A DNA stretch of 64,000 bases from Petunia secreta. Its lineage: Eukaryota; Streptophyta; Magnoliopsida; Solanales; Solanaceae. Below, in pieces: positions 1-13,900 of the stretch. Location: NCBI GenBank assembly GCA_029990175.1, contig JARKIP010000049.1:10890001-10954000 (forward strand), read 5' to 3'. Position 1 is the stretch's first letter; every line of letters begins with the position of its first letter. The notes beneath the pieces were generated by a model that was given only the letters and a program-made list of their open reading frames with translations, made no database searches and was not told the DNA's origin. The translations under genes and the position numbers were made by a program.

Positions 1-640
1 TAAATCCCCCTAATTTTTATTATTTTAATGCTCCGTGGGATTTCTCAATGTGGGATTATAACATAAAAGGTCTAAACCTTTTTCAAAAAATTTCACAGGG
101 TACCTTCCATAAAAAGCGGTTTTGCAACATTGCCCCCGTTTAATAATATTTTAGCAAAATATCCTTATTCAAGGCACAAATTTGCAAGTATTGGCTTTTA
201 GGCAAGAAGTTAAGAGAAAGTTTTGTCTTGCCAACACTTCAAGTTATCTGGGGAGAATGCAGGAAGATATTAGAAGGGGTAATGTTGCCTTTTGTCAACA
301 CTTACGACCAAGTGCTTGCAGGTGGTGCTTTTTGCCAACACTGCAAGGGGCAAGTGTTGGCAAATAGAGAAGGGTCAAAGGCAAGTTTTGGCCCCGTGCC
401 AAGAGATTGATAGGGGTGTTTTTGTCCAGAATTTTTTATTCAACTTAGCAGGGACATTTTTGCAAAAACCTCTTAAGAAAAAGGCAAACCATTTCTTATA
501 GTGTCATATTTCTGCAAAAAGGCCTATCTTTTTTATAGCATGCAATTCAAGTATCCTTGGCTCATTAGCCCTTCTTCAATTTCCACTATTTCCTCTTTCT
601 TTCCCTAACTCCATAGCTAAACCATTAAAAGGGTACATCT
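1..640. other. non-coding stretch with short inverted repeats
   Basis: I see no gene here. The words 'gccaacac' and 'gtgttggc' recur several times in both orientations. The clearest case is an 11-bp perfect inverted repeat with arms at 332-342 and 353-363. Overlapping short open frames in this stretch look like by-products of these repeats. It may be a decayed repeat, but I cannot name the family. Confidence 0.4.
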
Positions 641-654
641 ATTCAATTAGGGTT

Positions 655-1032
655 GCCAAGATTGAGGCCCACCGAGCTTCCATCCTTAAGAAGACCAAGG
701 ATGAATGGAACCAAATAAGATCTGGCCCTGAATCCCGAATAGTCGATCTTAAGAAACGATTACTCGACGCCAAAATTGAATTAGATGTAGCTCGGAAGGC
801 TACCGACAAATCTGACCTCGAGACAGCTAATGCTCGCGAGGTTGTATCTTCTGCTGAGGCCAGAATGGTAGCCCTGAAGGAGACTTGCAAAGCTGAGCTG
901 GAAGCCGAATTGAAAAGAGTAACTAATAAGGCCAAAGCTACAATCACCAAAAATACTGAGAAGTATCACTCAAAGATGAAGGAAAACTTACTCAAAATAA
1001 ACGATCTAGCTGAGGGAAAGAAACTGCTCTAG
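655..1032 (+). pseudogene. coiled-coil ORF remnant, probably retroelement-derived
   Basis: The plus-strand frame from about 655 reads a Lys/Glu/Ala-rich helical sequence with regular heptads (for example KKRLLDAKIELDVARK and ELEAELKRVTNKAKA). It ends at an in-frame TAG at 1030-1032, but the same frame continues in similar style to about 1090. There is no start codon at a sensible place, so this is the inner or C-terminal part of a longer protein. Such coiled coils occur in the Gag or extra ORFs of plant Ty3/Gypsy elements, and the flanks are Gypsy fragments. That assignment is inference. No domain was recognised. Confidence 0.4.
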
Positions 1033-1034
1033 GC

Positions 1035-1885
1035 TGAGATTGAGACCCTTCGGGGAAAAATAGCGTCTTCCTTGTCGAAGAAGAAAGCATCAGTCCTCAA
1101 GTCCCCAACTTCGATAGCAGAAGCCAAGTTAGCCAAAGCATCAGCCTCGATGTTTTCTTTCGAGGGATTTGCTGGACTTTCCACTCTTGGAACGCACTGA
1201 GGGCTTGCTGTGCTCGAATCACAAATTGCTTCATTTTGGGCTCTCGAGCCGAAAAGTCACTAAGGACCTGGTTCACAACTAACTGCGAATTACTTCTCAG
1301 CCCGATTTTCTCAGCCCCCATTTTCTTAGCCAATTTTAAACCCGCTACTGCAACCTCATACTCAGCTTCATTATTAGTCAACTTCCCAAATTTTACTGAA
1401 TGCCTCAACCTCTCCCCCGTAGGAGTCACGAGCACTATTCCGAGCCTGAGTCGTTGGAATTAGTTGCTCCATCAGTGTAAAGTTTCCACACCCTAGAGGC
1501 TGGATGCTTTGAAAATAGACTCTCATTTTCTGCCTCGGGAGTATCCTAGCACTGAACTCAGCTACGAAATCTGCCAACACTTGAGATTTTATAGCAGTTT
1601 GGGGTTTATATACAATGTCATACTTACATAGCTCAACTGTCCACTTAGATAATCTCCCTGATAGTTTAGGCTTATGTAGTATAGTTCTCAAGGGGAAGTT
1701 GTTACTACAACTATGAGATGATATTGAAAATAGGGCCGAAGTTTACGAGCTGCTATAACCAAGGCAAGTGCTAATTTTTCAAGATGAGGGTATCTTGTTT
1801 CGGTATCGAGAAGAGTTTTGCTGACGTAGTATATATGCTCCTGCTTCCCATTTTTCGTCTTTGTGAGTAAGGAACACTTGCCTCA
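1035..1885 (-). pseudogene. Ty3/Gypsy RNase H fragment
   Basis: Read on the minus strand, about 1885 to 1374 encodes the end of RT and the connection to RNase H. The reverse-complement frame gives a typical YYVSKTL-like segment, then LRTILHKPKLSGRLSKWTVEL and a DFVAEF motif. After a frameshift, 1435-1097 continues with NNEAEYE and NSQLVVNQV, the plant Gypsy RNase H signature. A second one-base shift near 1160 moves the frame onto EADALA-type residues, which run to about 1035. There is no integrase, and upstream RT is missing. This is a broken fragment on the opposite strand from the adjoining coiled-coil ORF and the LTR at 3134, so a rearrangement or separate insertion is likely. The Ty3/Gypsy family call is secure; the lineage is not. 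Confidence 0.75.
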
Positions 1886-1971
1886 AAGATTCAAAACTAT
1901 AACCCCACCTTTTTGGAAGGAAGGGTTAAAAAAAAAAAAAAGAGATCAAATGTTGAAAAGTGAAAGGCATC

Positions 1972-2781
1972 TTAGCCTTTCAACTTAGCCATTTCAAACA
2001 TTGAACAACCCTCCAAAACCCAAGGCCAAGTTGGGCCAAGCAGAGGCTGTACGTTTGGCATAACGTATTGATTAACCCATGAACGGGGAGAGAAAATAAA
2101 AATGTAAAAGGATAAGTGTAAATGAAGGAGAGGCCTCTTACGTGATCTGAAGCGCTGCTGGTCGGATCGAGCACATGGATTTGGACCTCGAGGCCCCAGT
2201 TGCAATCTCTCTGAACTGAATCCACGTGGGACTGAAGAAACATCGCCAAACTGAGTGTCTGAATAAAAGGACTCAGTCCCCGTGAACGGCCTAACGTCTG
2301 CCGCCTCTTGAGTAATTAGGGTCGGCATCGTTTGCACCGGCACATTTAGGTTCTTCTCCTGCTGAGCCTCCGACTGATCTTGTAATTTGAAATTTTTTTC
2401 TATGTAGAAGCTCAAGGGTAACATCTGGTAGGGCTCGAGCTCCTACTCAACAGATATTTTCTTAAGCTTCGATGACTCAGCCTCGGTTCCTCCAATCTCA
2501 CTAACATCGACTTCTTCGCAGCTCACTTCATCAGCAATATCGGCGTTGTCTTCTTCATCATCCACCTCGTCAGATTTATTGCGACCAGCAGTGACTTTGC
2601 GTTGCCTAGTGTTCAGGGCACTCGCCTCCGACGTCGCTTCATTTTCGTCATTTTATGGAGTAATGATGTTTAAGGGTTCAACAATATTAGCAAACTCACC
2701 GCCGACGATCATAGTAGCGGCATCAGGAATCTTTTTCTCCTAATAACCTGAGGAGCTTTGTACTGAATTCGTCGGAGACAT
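1972..2781 (-). pseudogene. acidic antisense ORF next to a Gypsy LTR
   Basis: On the minus strand an ATG at 2781 opens a frame beginning MSPTNSVQSSS. It continues, with one stop near 2742 and another near 2655, through a Glu/Asp/Ser-rich segment, and is followed by the longer open frame 2424-1972. It lies just upstream of a plus-oriented polypurine tract and LTR. Known plant Tat-lineage Gypsy elements may carry an additional antisense ORF exactly there, and that is my interpretation. No domain was recognised and the reading frame is broken, so it is not a functional gene. It could equally be part of an unrelated element. Confidence 0.35.
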
Positions 2782-3133
2782 TGTCGACTAGAGATTGGTT
2801 GTGATTTCTTGATTGTGAACAAAGATTTGAAAGAAAACTGATGAGAAATTTTTGCTTCAGGATCTTTACTGTTGCTCAAAACTTTCAAGTAGGGAAGAAG
2901 ATGATCAAGTTGATGTATTTATAGAGTGGAAGTCATCATTGCGTTTCCTTGGGAAGAGAAAGTAAAACGGCGTGACCGCTCAACAGTCACCACGTGTAGT
3001 GGGCATGAAGATGAAGTGATGGACGCCTTTTGAAATACTAGCCGCACATCTCAACGCGTCATTCTCTTCTCTCGCCTGATCTCATTCCACTCATCAGGAA
3101 ATCCGTCACTTGCCCGAGAAGTGGGGGACTATC

Positions 3134-3691
3134 TGTATTAGGTGTAATATGGACTGCATACGTGGCACCTCGAGCGCACTACTCGGGTCGTATCTTGGCA
3201 AGATCTGCAAGTTGACCTCGAGGGAAATGGCATAGCCCTCGGGACAGAGCTCCCAGGTCAAAGTCGTCTACGAGCTACAAGGGAGAAGCTACCTCGGTGA
3301 ATAGGGCATTCATCTCCTCGAGACAAATGATTCAAGTCTTGGGAGACAGCTCTACTTCAGTGGGTGAGTTACCCCACAATCTCCACCCATTAACGCAGGG
3401 CGCAAACGTGGGTAACCCACGATCTGGATATGGGAGAATGATCCTAACGACTCTCAATACGATAGGCTATAAACACCATCTCTTTCAGCTTGTAAACGAT
3501 TCAGAGAACTTACAGAAACTATGTCCAATTGTAATCTTGCAACAATTATTATTGGAATCATATTTTCGTTCTTATTGTTCAATTCTTTTCATTAATTTAT
3601 TATTCTTTTAGCAACTTTGATACAACATATTGTTTGTAAACCCCTTACAAATTTGATCAATTATCCTAATCTGCTTTAGGCCAATATAACA
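3134..3691 (+). mobile_element. Ty3/Gypsy LTR remnant (3' LTR, plus orientation)
   Basis: A polypurine tract (gaagtgggggac, about 3117-3129) stands immediately before TGTATTAGGTG. The unit ends near 'ctttaggccaatataaca' at about 3691. The start, the end and the overall length of about 558 bp closely parallel the 557-bp LTR at 38479-39035. A TATA-like 'gctataaac' sits near 3467. I found no partner 5' LTR in the window, so the element is truncated. The 3' boundary is by analogy and may be off by some bases. Confidence 0.55.
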
Positions 3692-6497
<2,806 letters not shown>

Positions 6498-6502
6498 CCA
6501 AT

Positions 6503-6639
6503 TGACACGACCCAAAATCCAGCTAGGCCGTGCGGGCACCCGACATCCACCCGTAGACCCGTCGGGCGAACCCTTACCAATTAAATTAGAAAAATAAATA
6601 TAATTCAATTCATAAATAAGAACAAGACTTAAAAAAATA
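6503..6639 (+). repeat. left terminal inverted repeat (137 bp)
   Basis: This is identical, base for base, to the reverse complement of 8294-8430. The outer 80 bp are GC-rich and the inner part AT-rich. Divergence starts abruptly after 'cttaaaaaaata'. Confidence 0.95.
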
Positions 6640-7165
6640 CAGAGATACTGATACCTCTAAGCTGTACAAACGAAATTACAGCTGACTACCCAGTATACTA
6701 GGTTTAGGACTATCCAGACAAGACATCTAAAAGTACAAAAGAAGACAGATACCTCCTGAAGGGAGAAAAATGAAACTGAAATAATGAACAATAAACTGGT
6801 GGCCATCCAGAATAAAAGCTGGCTCACCCTGACAGCTGAAGTCGTCTTCGCTCCTTCACAACGTGGCAAACTAAATCCTGGAGCGAACCTGCCGAAACGA
6901 AATAGATAGACAAGAAACAAACAACAAAAAAAGGGGTGAGTCAAAAGGACTCAATAAGTGGGGCAGACTAGCCACCTCAAAGAATAGGATGGCTAGCCAG
7001 GGAGAAGAAACATATAAATCAAATTCCTCTTATTTAAATTATAAAAAGGGCAGAGCAAAAAAATAACTAGAAGCACGTATGGAATCACAAACTCATTAAC
7101 AACCAGTAACATAAAATAGCCAGAACATATAGGTATCCCGAACATATCAACAATCAGAAATACAT

Positions 7166-7280
7166 CCTGTTGCGGCGTGCAACCCGATCCATATAATTAT
7201 CCTGTTGCGGCGTGCAACCCGATCCATATATTTATACTGTTGCGGCGTGCAACCCGATCCATATATTTATCCTGATGCGG
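7166..7280. repeat. 35-bp tandem repeat, 3 copies plus a partial
   Basis: Units start at 7166, 7201 and 7236 with 'c/actgttgcggcgtgcaac' and end in 'atccatatatttat'. A degenerate fourth unit starts at 7271. The array lies inside the 137-bp-TIR element. Confidence 0.92.
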
Positions 7281-7318
7281 TACAATGCAATGCAGTCACA
7301 TATGCCTGATACCTATCT

Positions 7319-7630
7319 CCGGTGCGGGACTCTCATCGTCTACCAGGAGATATATGCAAATATGACCCTTCACCGGTGCGGGACTCTCATCGCCAACCGG
7401 GAAGTATATGTAATGATGATCCTTCACCGGCTCGGGACTCTCATCGATTACCGGGAAGTATATGCAATAATGACCCTTCACCGGCTCGGGACTCTTATCG
7501 ATTACCGGGAAGTATATGCAATAATGACCCTTCACCGGCTCGGGACTCTCATCGATTACCGGGAAGTATATGCAATAATGACCCTTCACCGGTGCGGGAC
7601 TCTCATCGCCAACCGGGAAGTATATACGAT
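7319..7630. repeat. 54-bp tandem repeat, about 6 copies
   Basis: The unit has the core 'accggctcgggactctcatc' followed by 'ccgggaagtatatg' and a 'aatgacccttc' tail. Because 54 is a multiple of three and the unit lacks stops in several frames, long overlapping frames appear on both strands (18-residue protein repeats). I treat these as an artefact, not genes. Confidence 0.92.
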
Positions 7631-8293
7631 GCTCAGAACCAGAGTGCAATGCTCATATGCTCAATGCAATACCAACCGCAGGGCATAACATATAATATAC
7701 AATGTAAATTCAAAGCTAAGGCGTAATAAGTACGCCTATCGGCAGCTACACACGTAAGGAACACGTGGTAGAAAATCCACGAGGCCAGGTGCCTCCAAAG
7801 AAATAAATATAAACACTTACCTTGTTACAAAGTTAGTACAGTTACTCAACAACCGCTTTATCCTTTGGATTCCCTGCCAAACGATCCTGCTGTATTCAAT
7901 AAGCAGAAAACTATATCAAATAGGGCTAAAGGCTTCATTCCCCACATCTTAGGGTAACCTGGTTAGGAACCTGATACCCTATTGGCATACGCGATACGCA
8001 GGCCAGGCCTATGTACAGGGTTTAAGGTCACATAACCAAACCCTAAATAAATTACATTTATAAGTTGCCCATAACTCCCTGAGTACGAATATATAATCAA
8101 TTTCATTATCGGGGTCCATTTGACCCTTTAAACTATTAATTGAACTTATTAAAATGATGTATAATATTCCAAGTTTTACCGTTAAAACATATTCAAACAC
8201 ACGTAATAAACTCAAATAATATATTAGGATCATTACCTGAATGTTTCAGGGTGAAAATTCTACTTTTCTCTGGCCCTTTTTCTTATTTTCTGA

Positions 8294-8430
8294 TATTTTT
8301 TTAAGTCTTGTTCTTATTTATGAATTGAATTATATTTATTTTTCTAATTTAATTGGTAAGGGTTCGCCCGACGGGTCTACGGGTGGATGTCGGGTGCCCG
8401 CACGGCCTAGCTGGATTTTGGGTCGTGTCA
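8294..8430 (-). repeat. right terminal inverted repeat (137 bp)
   Basis: Exact reverse complement of 6503-6639, followed directly by the CCAAT target duplication at 8431-8435. Confidence 0.95.
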
Positions 8431-8435
8431 CCAAT

Positions 8436-9039
8436 TCAACCCTAAAATGTAAATATTGAGTGTGTGATGTACATGAAAGAAAAAAACAAATAAGTCCATA
8501 TACATATACTACTGCACCTTTTGGTCTTCACTATTAGGCAGCAGAAGTGTCGTGGAAGTTAATATTATTTCCAAGACTCATTTCATAGCAGCCTTATCCA
8601 AAAAAGCAAAGGACCTTTTGTTTGTGGTGTTAGAAGTAGACCAACAAAAGATCCAGTAAAACGAACAAAAAGCAAAAAAATTACAAAATCTTGGATTATA
8701 TTCTTCCATATTCCATTATTAAGAAGGCTGCAGACAGAAAACGAATCGCAATGTTTGCTTTCCTCTTCAACCTTCATAACGAATCATAATGTGTCTATTC
8801 AATCATCTTCCGAAGTCCGAACTAATTAATACGAAACGTGAGTGTGACTTCCAAATCCTTGGCAAGGTTGGGATAGTACTCCATATATTTTAACTTATGT
8901 AACGCTAGGTAACTGGGCACAAAGTATAATAAAAGAGTTTTTAAACTTTAATTTTAAGTTTAAACATATTATAAGATTTGGTGCCTAGTAAAGTATCTCT
9001 CAAGTTAAAGAATTAACGAATAATTAGGAGTTCAAACTT
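8436..9039. other. non-coding flank between TIR element and LINE
   Basis: No gene is seen. About 8588-8665 resembles about 32204-32290 (shared 'gcagccttatccaa' and 'aacaaaagatcca' in the same order), so this flank may itself belong to an older dispersed or duplicated sequence. Confidence 0.4.
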
Positions 9040-10952
9040 TTCTCTCTCTCTAGAATGGTGTCTCCTCTCAACGACTGCTGAACATGGTTAGGAAATACAA
9101 ACTGGAGGGAAAGGGCAGAATATGAAACGAGGAAACTCAACAGAGACAATAAATACAAGAGGAATTCCACAATCAGGGGATTCAAAGAAATAAAAAAAAT
9201 CTCAATGTTCTACAAGGGATCATTCCGCTAGGGTTAGATCAAGGGTCAATTGCAAACACTCTGATGACAACTCAGGCGGCAAGCATGGCAGGTTCACCCC
9301 GATCGGGAGAATCATGGGCGGACGTGGTAGAAAAGGAAGCAAGTCAACATGAAAAAGGAGATAAGACTCAAATTGCAACGTTACCTAAAAATTCATGGAG
9401 TAAAATAGTGGGTGCAATATTGAAAACTGATGGGTTTGATCTGATAAGTGATGAACCGACTAAAATGAATGTCAAAATTACAATCAATGACATTAAAGAG
9501 AAAATAGAGTAGTAGAATGAATCTGTGATATGCTATGTGCTAGGATCTAGCCCACCCCAAAGTAATGGAAGGGAATAGATAAAATTGCACAAGTAAACAA
9601 AGGGGTGTTCATGGTGAGATTTAACAGCATTAAAATCAAAAGCAAAGTAGTAGAAAAGGGAATACAAATGTTTGATCGTAAACCAGTAGTGGTAAAACCT
9701 TGGAAACATAAAATAGACCTGAAAAGGAGAAAGTAGATCTTGTACTTGTTTGGATAAGACTAATGGCTATGGATATCAAATACTGGGGGAAAGCTGCACT
9801 TACTAAGATTGCAAGGATAGTGGGTTAGCCAATCAAAGTTGATAAGGCAACCACTCAGAAAGAAAGATCGGTATACGTCCGGGTGCTTGTATTTTTTTCA
9901 GACACAGTAAATGTTTGAGAATAAATATGGACAGATTATAGAACATGAAGTATTCCATTAATGGAAACCAGTGTTATGCCAGAAATGCAAGAATTTTGGG
10001 CATGAGATACAAGAATGCAGGAAAATGATAAAGGAAGAAGCAGAAAGGAAGGGGAAACAAAAACTAAACCAAAAGAAGCAGGAAGGCATGACAAAAGGGA
10101 ATGCACAGGAACAACAAGCAGTGCAACAGGAAGTGGAACAGGCTGTAGGCAAACAAAACAGACCTGAAGGATACAAGGAGGGGACCTTTGTCAGCAAGGG
10201 ACTGACACAAACAGACAAACTAGTGCAAACAGAAAATAAGCTCTCAGCATTAAAGGAGAAACATGGAGAGGACATAAACAAGCAGGGGTAAACAGACCTA
10301 GTCCTACTATACCTGAAGGAAGACTGGGGGAGAAGGTCCAACACTTGGGCAGGTTCGGGAAAGCTCCCAACCCAATTGATAAATTGGGATTCTGGAATAT
10401 GAGGGGTCTGAATAGGCTTGCAAAACTGCAAGAATTAACCTGTTCTTGCAAAACAATAATATAGGCCTATTTGGACTCCTAGAGACAAAGAGTAAAGAGG
10501 AAAAGTGCTCCTAGAGCAGCTCTTAATCTTTGCAATGTGTGGTCATTTACAACAAACTTGGCACAACATCCAAGAGTGAGGATCTGGGTGGTCTGGAAAC
10601 AAAACATGTTTAAAGTAAATATAATTCATGTGACTGATCAGCTAATACATTGTGATGTTCAACATAGAGAAACAGGGCAGCAATTGGCAATCACTATAGT
10701 GTGTGGGTACAATGACCAGGCATTAAGAAGAGGCCTCTAGGAAGACATAAAGAACATAGTTGGGGGGAATGAAAGAATCATGGGCTGTTATGGGGGACTT
10801 TAACTATGTCCTCCAAAGAGATGAGAGTGTAGGGACACCTGTATCAATGGTAGAGATAAGAGACTTCAGACAATATGTAGACAACAGTGGACTGCAGGAA
10901 CTAAGATCTTCAGGGGCATTTTACACCTGGAACAATAAGCAGCGAAAGGGAG
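9040..10952 (+). pseudogene. L1-type LINE, 5' part (ORF1 and start of ORF2)
   Basis: ORF1 begins with an ATG at 9264 and a WADVVEKE motif, typical of plant LINE ORF1. Across several stops and frameshifts (9510-9960) it retains a DUF4283-like stretch with VVVKPW and a W.RL/KYWGKAAL pattern. A CCHC knuckle CQKCKNFGHEIQEC follows at about 9980-10021, and ORF1 ends near 10290. ORF2 starts near 10380 with 'FWNMRGLNR' and enters an AP-endonuclease domain. MGDFNYVL (about 10793-10816) and FYTWNNKQ (about 10919-10942) are the endonuclease metal and DNA-contact motifs. The frame then runs into the inserted LTR element at 10953. The 3' half resumes at 26835. The element is dead because several stop codons interrupt both ORFs. 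The 5' limit at about 9040 is approximate. Confidence 0.85.
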
Positions 10953-13900
10953 TGTAATCACCTAATTTTGACACCAAAATTTTAAAAAAAAAAAATTCTC
11001 AAATTGTTGTGTTTATTTTCTTGTGATTTTTACTTATCTTCCTTAGCTATTTACATTCCCTTTTTAGCAAGTTTTAACTAATTAAATAGAAGAAAAATAT
11101 GAAAATACACCAAAAATACTTGTTATACGGTTTTACTTTTAGCTAGTTGTGTATGTTCTAAATAATTTTTACAATTTAGTGGCTACTTATAAAAAACCAT
11201 CAAGCCCAATAATCAAGCTTGACCCGCCAGCCCATCAGTTTTAACTTCCCTTCTCCTCATAATTCCATTTTTCCCAATTCTAAAAAAAAACCTAAGAGAA
11301 CATGGCCGATTCACATAAGGCCGCTGCCATCCACCATCATCGACAGCGGAGATAGTCTCCTCCGGCCAAAGAACCTTCCCCGACTCCTCTTCGACCCCTC
11401 TTTCCACTCTTGAGGTCGATTTTGCCAAAAAAACATAGCGAATCAGTTTTAGATCGAGCCCCTCCCCCCCCCCCCAAGGTGAGTCAAACTCTTCTCCGTC
11501 GACCCCGTTTGTTTACCCGGTGAGCTTTTACTTGTAAGCACTATTTTGCTTTCTCCTCTTTCCGTTCTTCCCTTTTTCTAGCTGAAACGACCCCAAATGG
11601 GATCGTTTCCGTTAGAAGAAGAAGAGAATGGATCTGAACGGCTAACGAGAGGGTCGGGGGCTGTGTGTGGGTGTTAAAACTGTGAAGGCGAGGCGATATC
11701 AAAGATGGTCCGACGGCTGATTCAGTTGTGCGTTAGGCTGCTTTAATGTTAATTTGGTGATGATACATCCAAGCCGAGGGCCCGAGGCGGTATTGTAAAG
11801 TGAGGCAGCGACGAGGGTATAGGATGGAGTTTAGGCTAGGGATCAATGGTTTATGTTGTTGCTGTTCATGTGATTTGTGAGGAGGCTATTGGTACTATGG
11901 TTCTGATGTTTGAGGCTGCGACGAGGGCTTAGTGAGGCAGCGAAGTGGTAAAGGAGGCTGTGATTTGCTTGTTATGGTGTTCTTATGTTTCAGGTGATGA
12001 AATGGTGGCGAGGCAGCCTTTGCATGTGATGTAGAGGTGCTGCATTTTTCGTAATAATGAATCCATAGGCAGTAGTGGTGCTCAGGCGATACATTGGCGA
12101 GACTTAGAGTAGTGCTGTGATACTATTGCGATGATGAAGCAACGCTGTATCGAGGTGATGATGATGTTGAAGCTAAAGGCAATACAGAGGCAGCGCAGGC
12201 AGTGGCTTGTGGCTGCGAAGCAGAGGGGTTGTTGCATTGATGTTCTGGGACTGATACATGGTTGAGTTTCAATGTTAAAGTTGTGATGACGATTTTGGCG
12301 ATGTCGATGGCTGCGCGAGGCAGTGATGGTGAGTTTGTCGTGGTGGCGAAGGCAGCCTCATGGACGCTATGGCTTTCACAGGTTAGAAATAAATCTCCAA
12401 TCGTTTTGCTTCATCTACATTTGCTCACAGTTTTGTTTTAGTTTAGTGTGTTGTTTGTGTTAGTTTAGATAATAAGATGCAGACATGTTTTGAATAGTCG
12501 TAAATATACTGGAGTATTGGTTTGACAACTTAGTTTGTTAGATGGTATAGTTGTTTATGTCCCGACCAAGGCTTTGTTATTTTTAACTGTTAAGCCATGA
12601 ATTACCTGGTCCTTTGATGAATCCAAGCACAAAGTTGTATCCAAGTCAATGTCTGATTCAGTTTAAGCATTTTAAGCCTGGAATGCTCGCTTAATTATGC
12701 TTGTTATTTGTTTAGATCTTTTATTCGCATACTCTGTCGTTTGTATGGTTGAAAGCATACTCTGTCGTTTATGGCTCGTGTGAGTTTCGTTTATGGCTCG
12801 TGTAGTTTTGTCCAGGCATCAAATGTTGCATGAAATGTGATTAATCTGTGTTAGTGTTCAAGCTGATCTGGTACATTGATTCGTGATCGATAATGAAGTC
12901 GTTTATGTCTCGTTTCGAGTCAAGCTTGAAGTTTAATCTGTGAAGTTGAGTTTGGTTTAGTTGATAGCAATTGACAGGCCCGATACAAGCATGTTTGAGT
13001 GATCTTTAAAGCTGGAAATTGGCTTGAAGTGCTTATATCAGTTAGTTTGTTTTGGTTCAAGTCTAGATATTTAGATGACATGGGTCTGATGATGTAAATG
13101 GGATGATGTCAAATAAGTGTCAAAATTTGAGTCAATGGAAGTACAAGAGTGAAACCTTCACATGAGTTGTACTTTTACCCAAGCTTTTCACTTTCACTTT
13201 TTGGTCTATTTAGGGAGAGTTTTACTCTCACTTGAAGGATACCAACAGAGACTCACTAACAGAGAGGATCTGAACACACGAAAAATGAGAGAACACTTCT
13301 CTCTTGAAACACACAGACACGTACACATCTGGAAAAAAAAAAAAGAGATCTGAGAGAGGAAGATCTGAAAGCATTTTGCTTCAATCCTCTCTAAGAAAAC
13401 AAGCTTTTTTCAAATCTGAAATATTGAAAAAGAGTTAGAAAAGTAGAGTTTAAAAAAAAGGGAAAAATAGAGAAAGAGTTTCTGTTTCTGGGGTTGTTGC
13501 TGTGATGTTGCTATTCTGGGCTGTGTTGCTGAGGTTTGCTTAGTTTAAGTTTCATCACACAAGGTATTTTCTCTTTTAAATGTTGTAAGAGTTTATTGCT
13601 ATTTGTGAATGAAATATATCATGTTAAAGGCCCAAAACTTGAATGAGATTGTATTGCTTATCAGTTTAAGAGCACTCAGTTGTACCGGAAATGAAAGTAG
13701 TTAAATTTCTTTCTTCTTTCTATATATTCCATGTATGTTTTTACAAAGTCCACACTTATGAAACATGAGTGACTACACGTGAAAAAGGGAAAATAAATTG
13801 CCAGACTTTTAACTAACTGTAGGCCAGTATTGAAATGCAAAGAATTTGGCTGCTCTGGCCATTCTAATTTATAACATAGGCGAACTTAAGATTCATTTGT

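Larger units (their letters stand above)
6503..8430. mobile_element. unclassified 1.93-kb element with perfect 137-bp TIRs
   Basis: The ends are exact inverted copies of each other for 137 bp and read TGACACGACCC... and ...GGGTCGTGTCA. The 5-bp CCAAT occurs immediately outside both ends (6498-6502 and 8431-8435), as expected for a target-site duplication. The interior has no transposase-like frame but carries two tandem arrays (35-bp and 54-bp units). Terminal TG...CA plus a 5-bp duplication is usual for LTR-element integration, whereas long inverted termini are usual for Mutator-like or foldback transposons (which duplicate about 9 bp or other lengths). I therefore cannot place it. It must be non-autonomous. 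The perfect identity of the arms suggests recent insertion or ongoing gene conversion. Confidence 0.85.

Noticed and set aside
7166..7630. CRISPR-like direct repeats
   Set aside because: Repeats are contiguous tandem units without unique spacers and lie in a plant transposon.
7212..7726. Overlapping 117-158-codon frames on both strands with 18-residue repeats
   Set aside because: They are produced by a 54-bp tandem repeat (18 codons) that lacks stops in several frames. There is no start context, no domain, and both strands are equally open.
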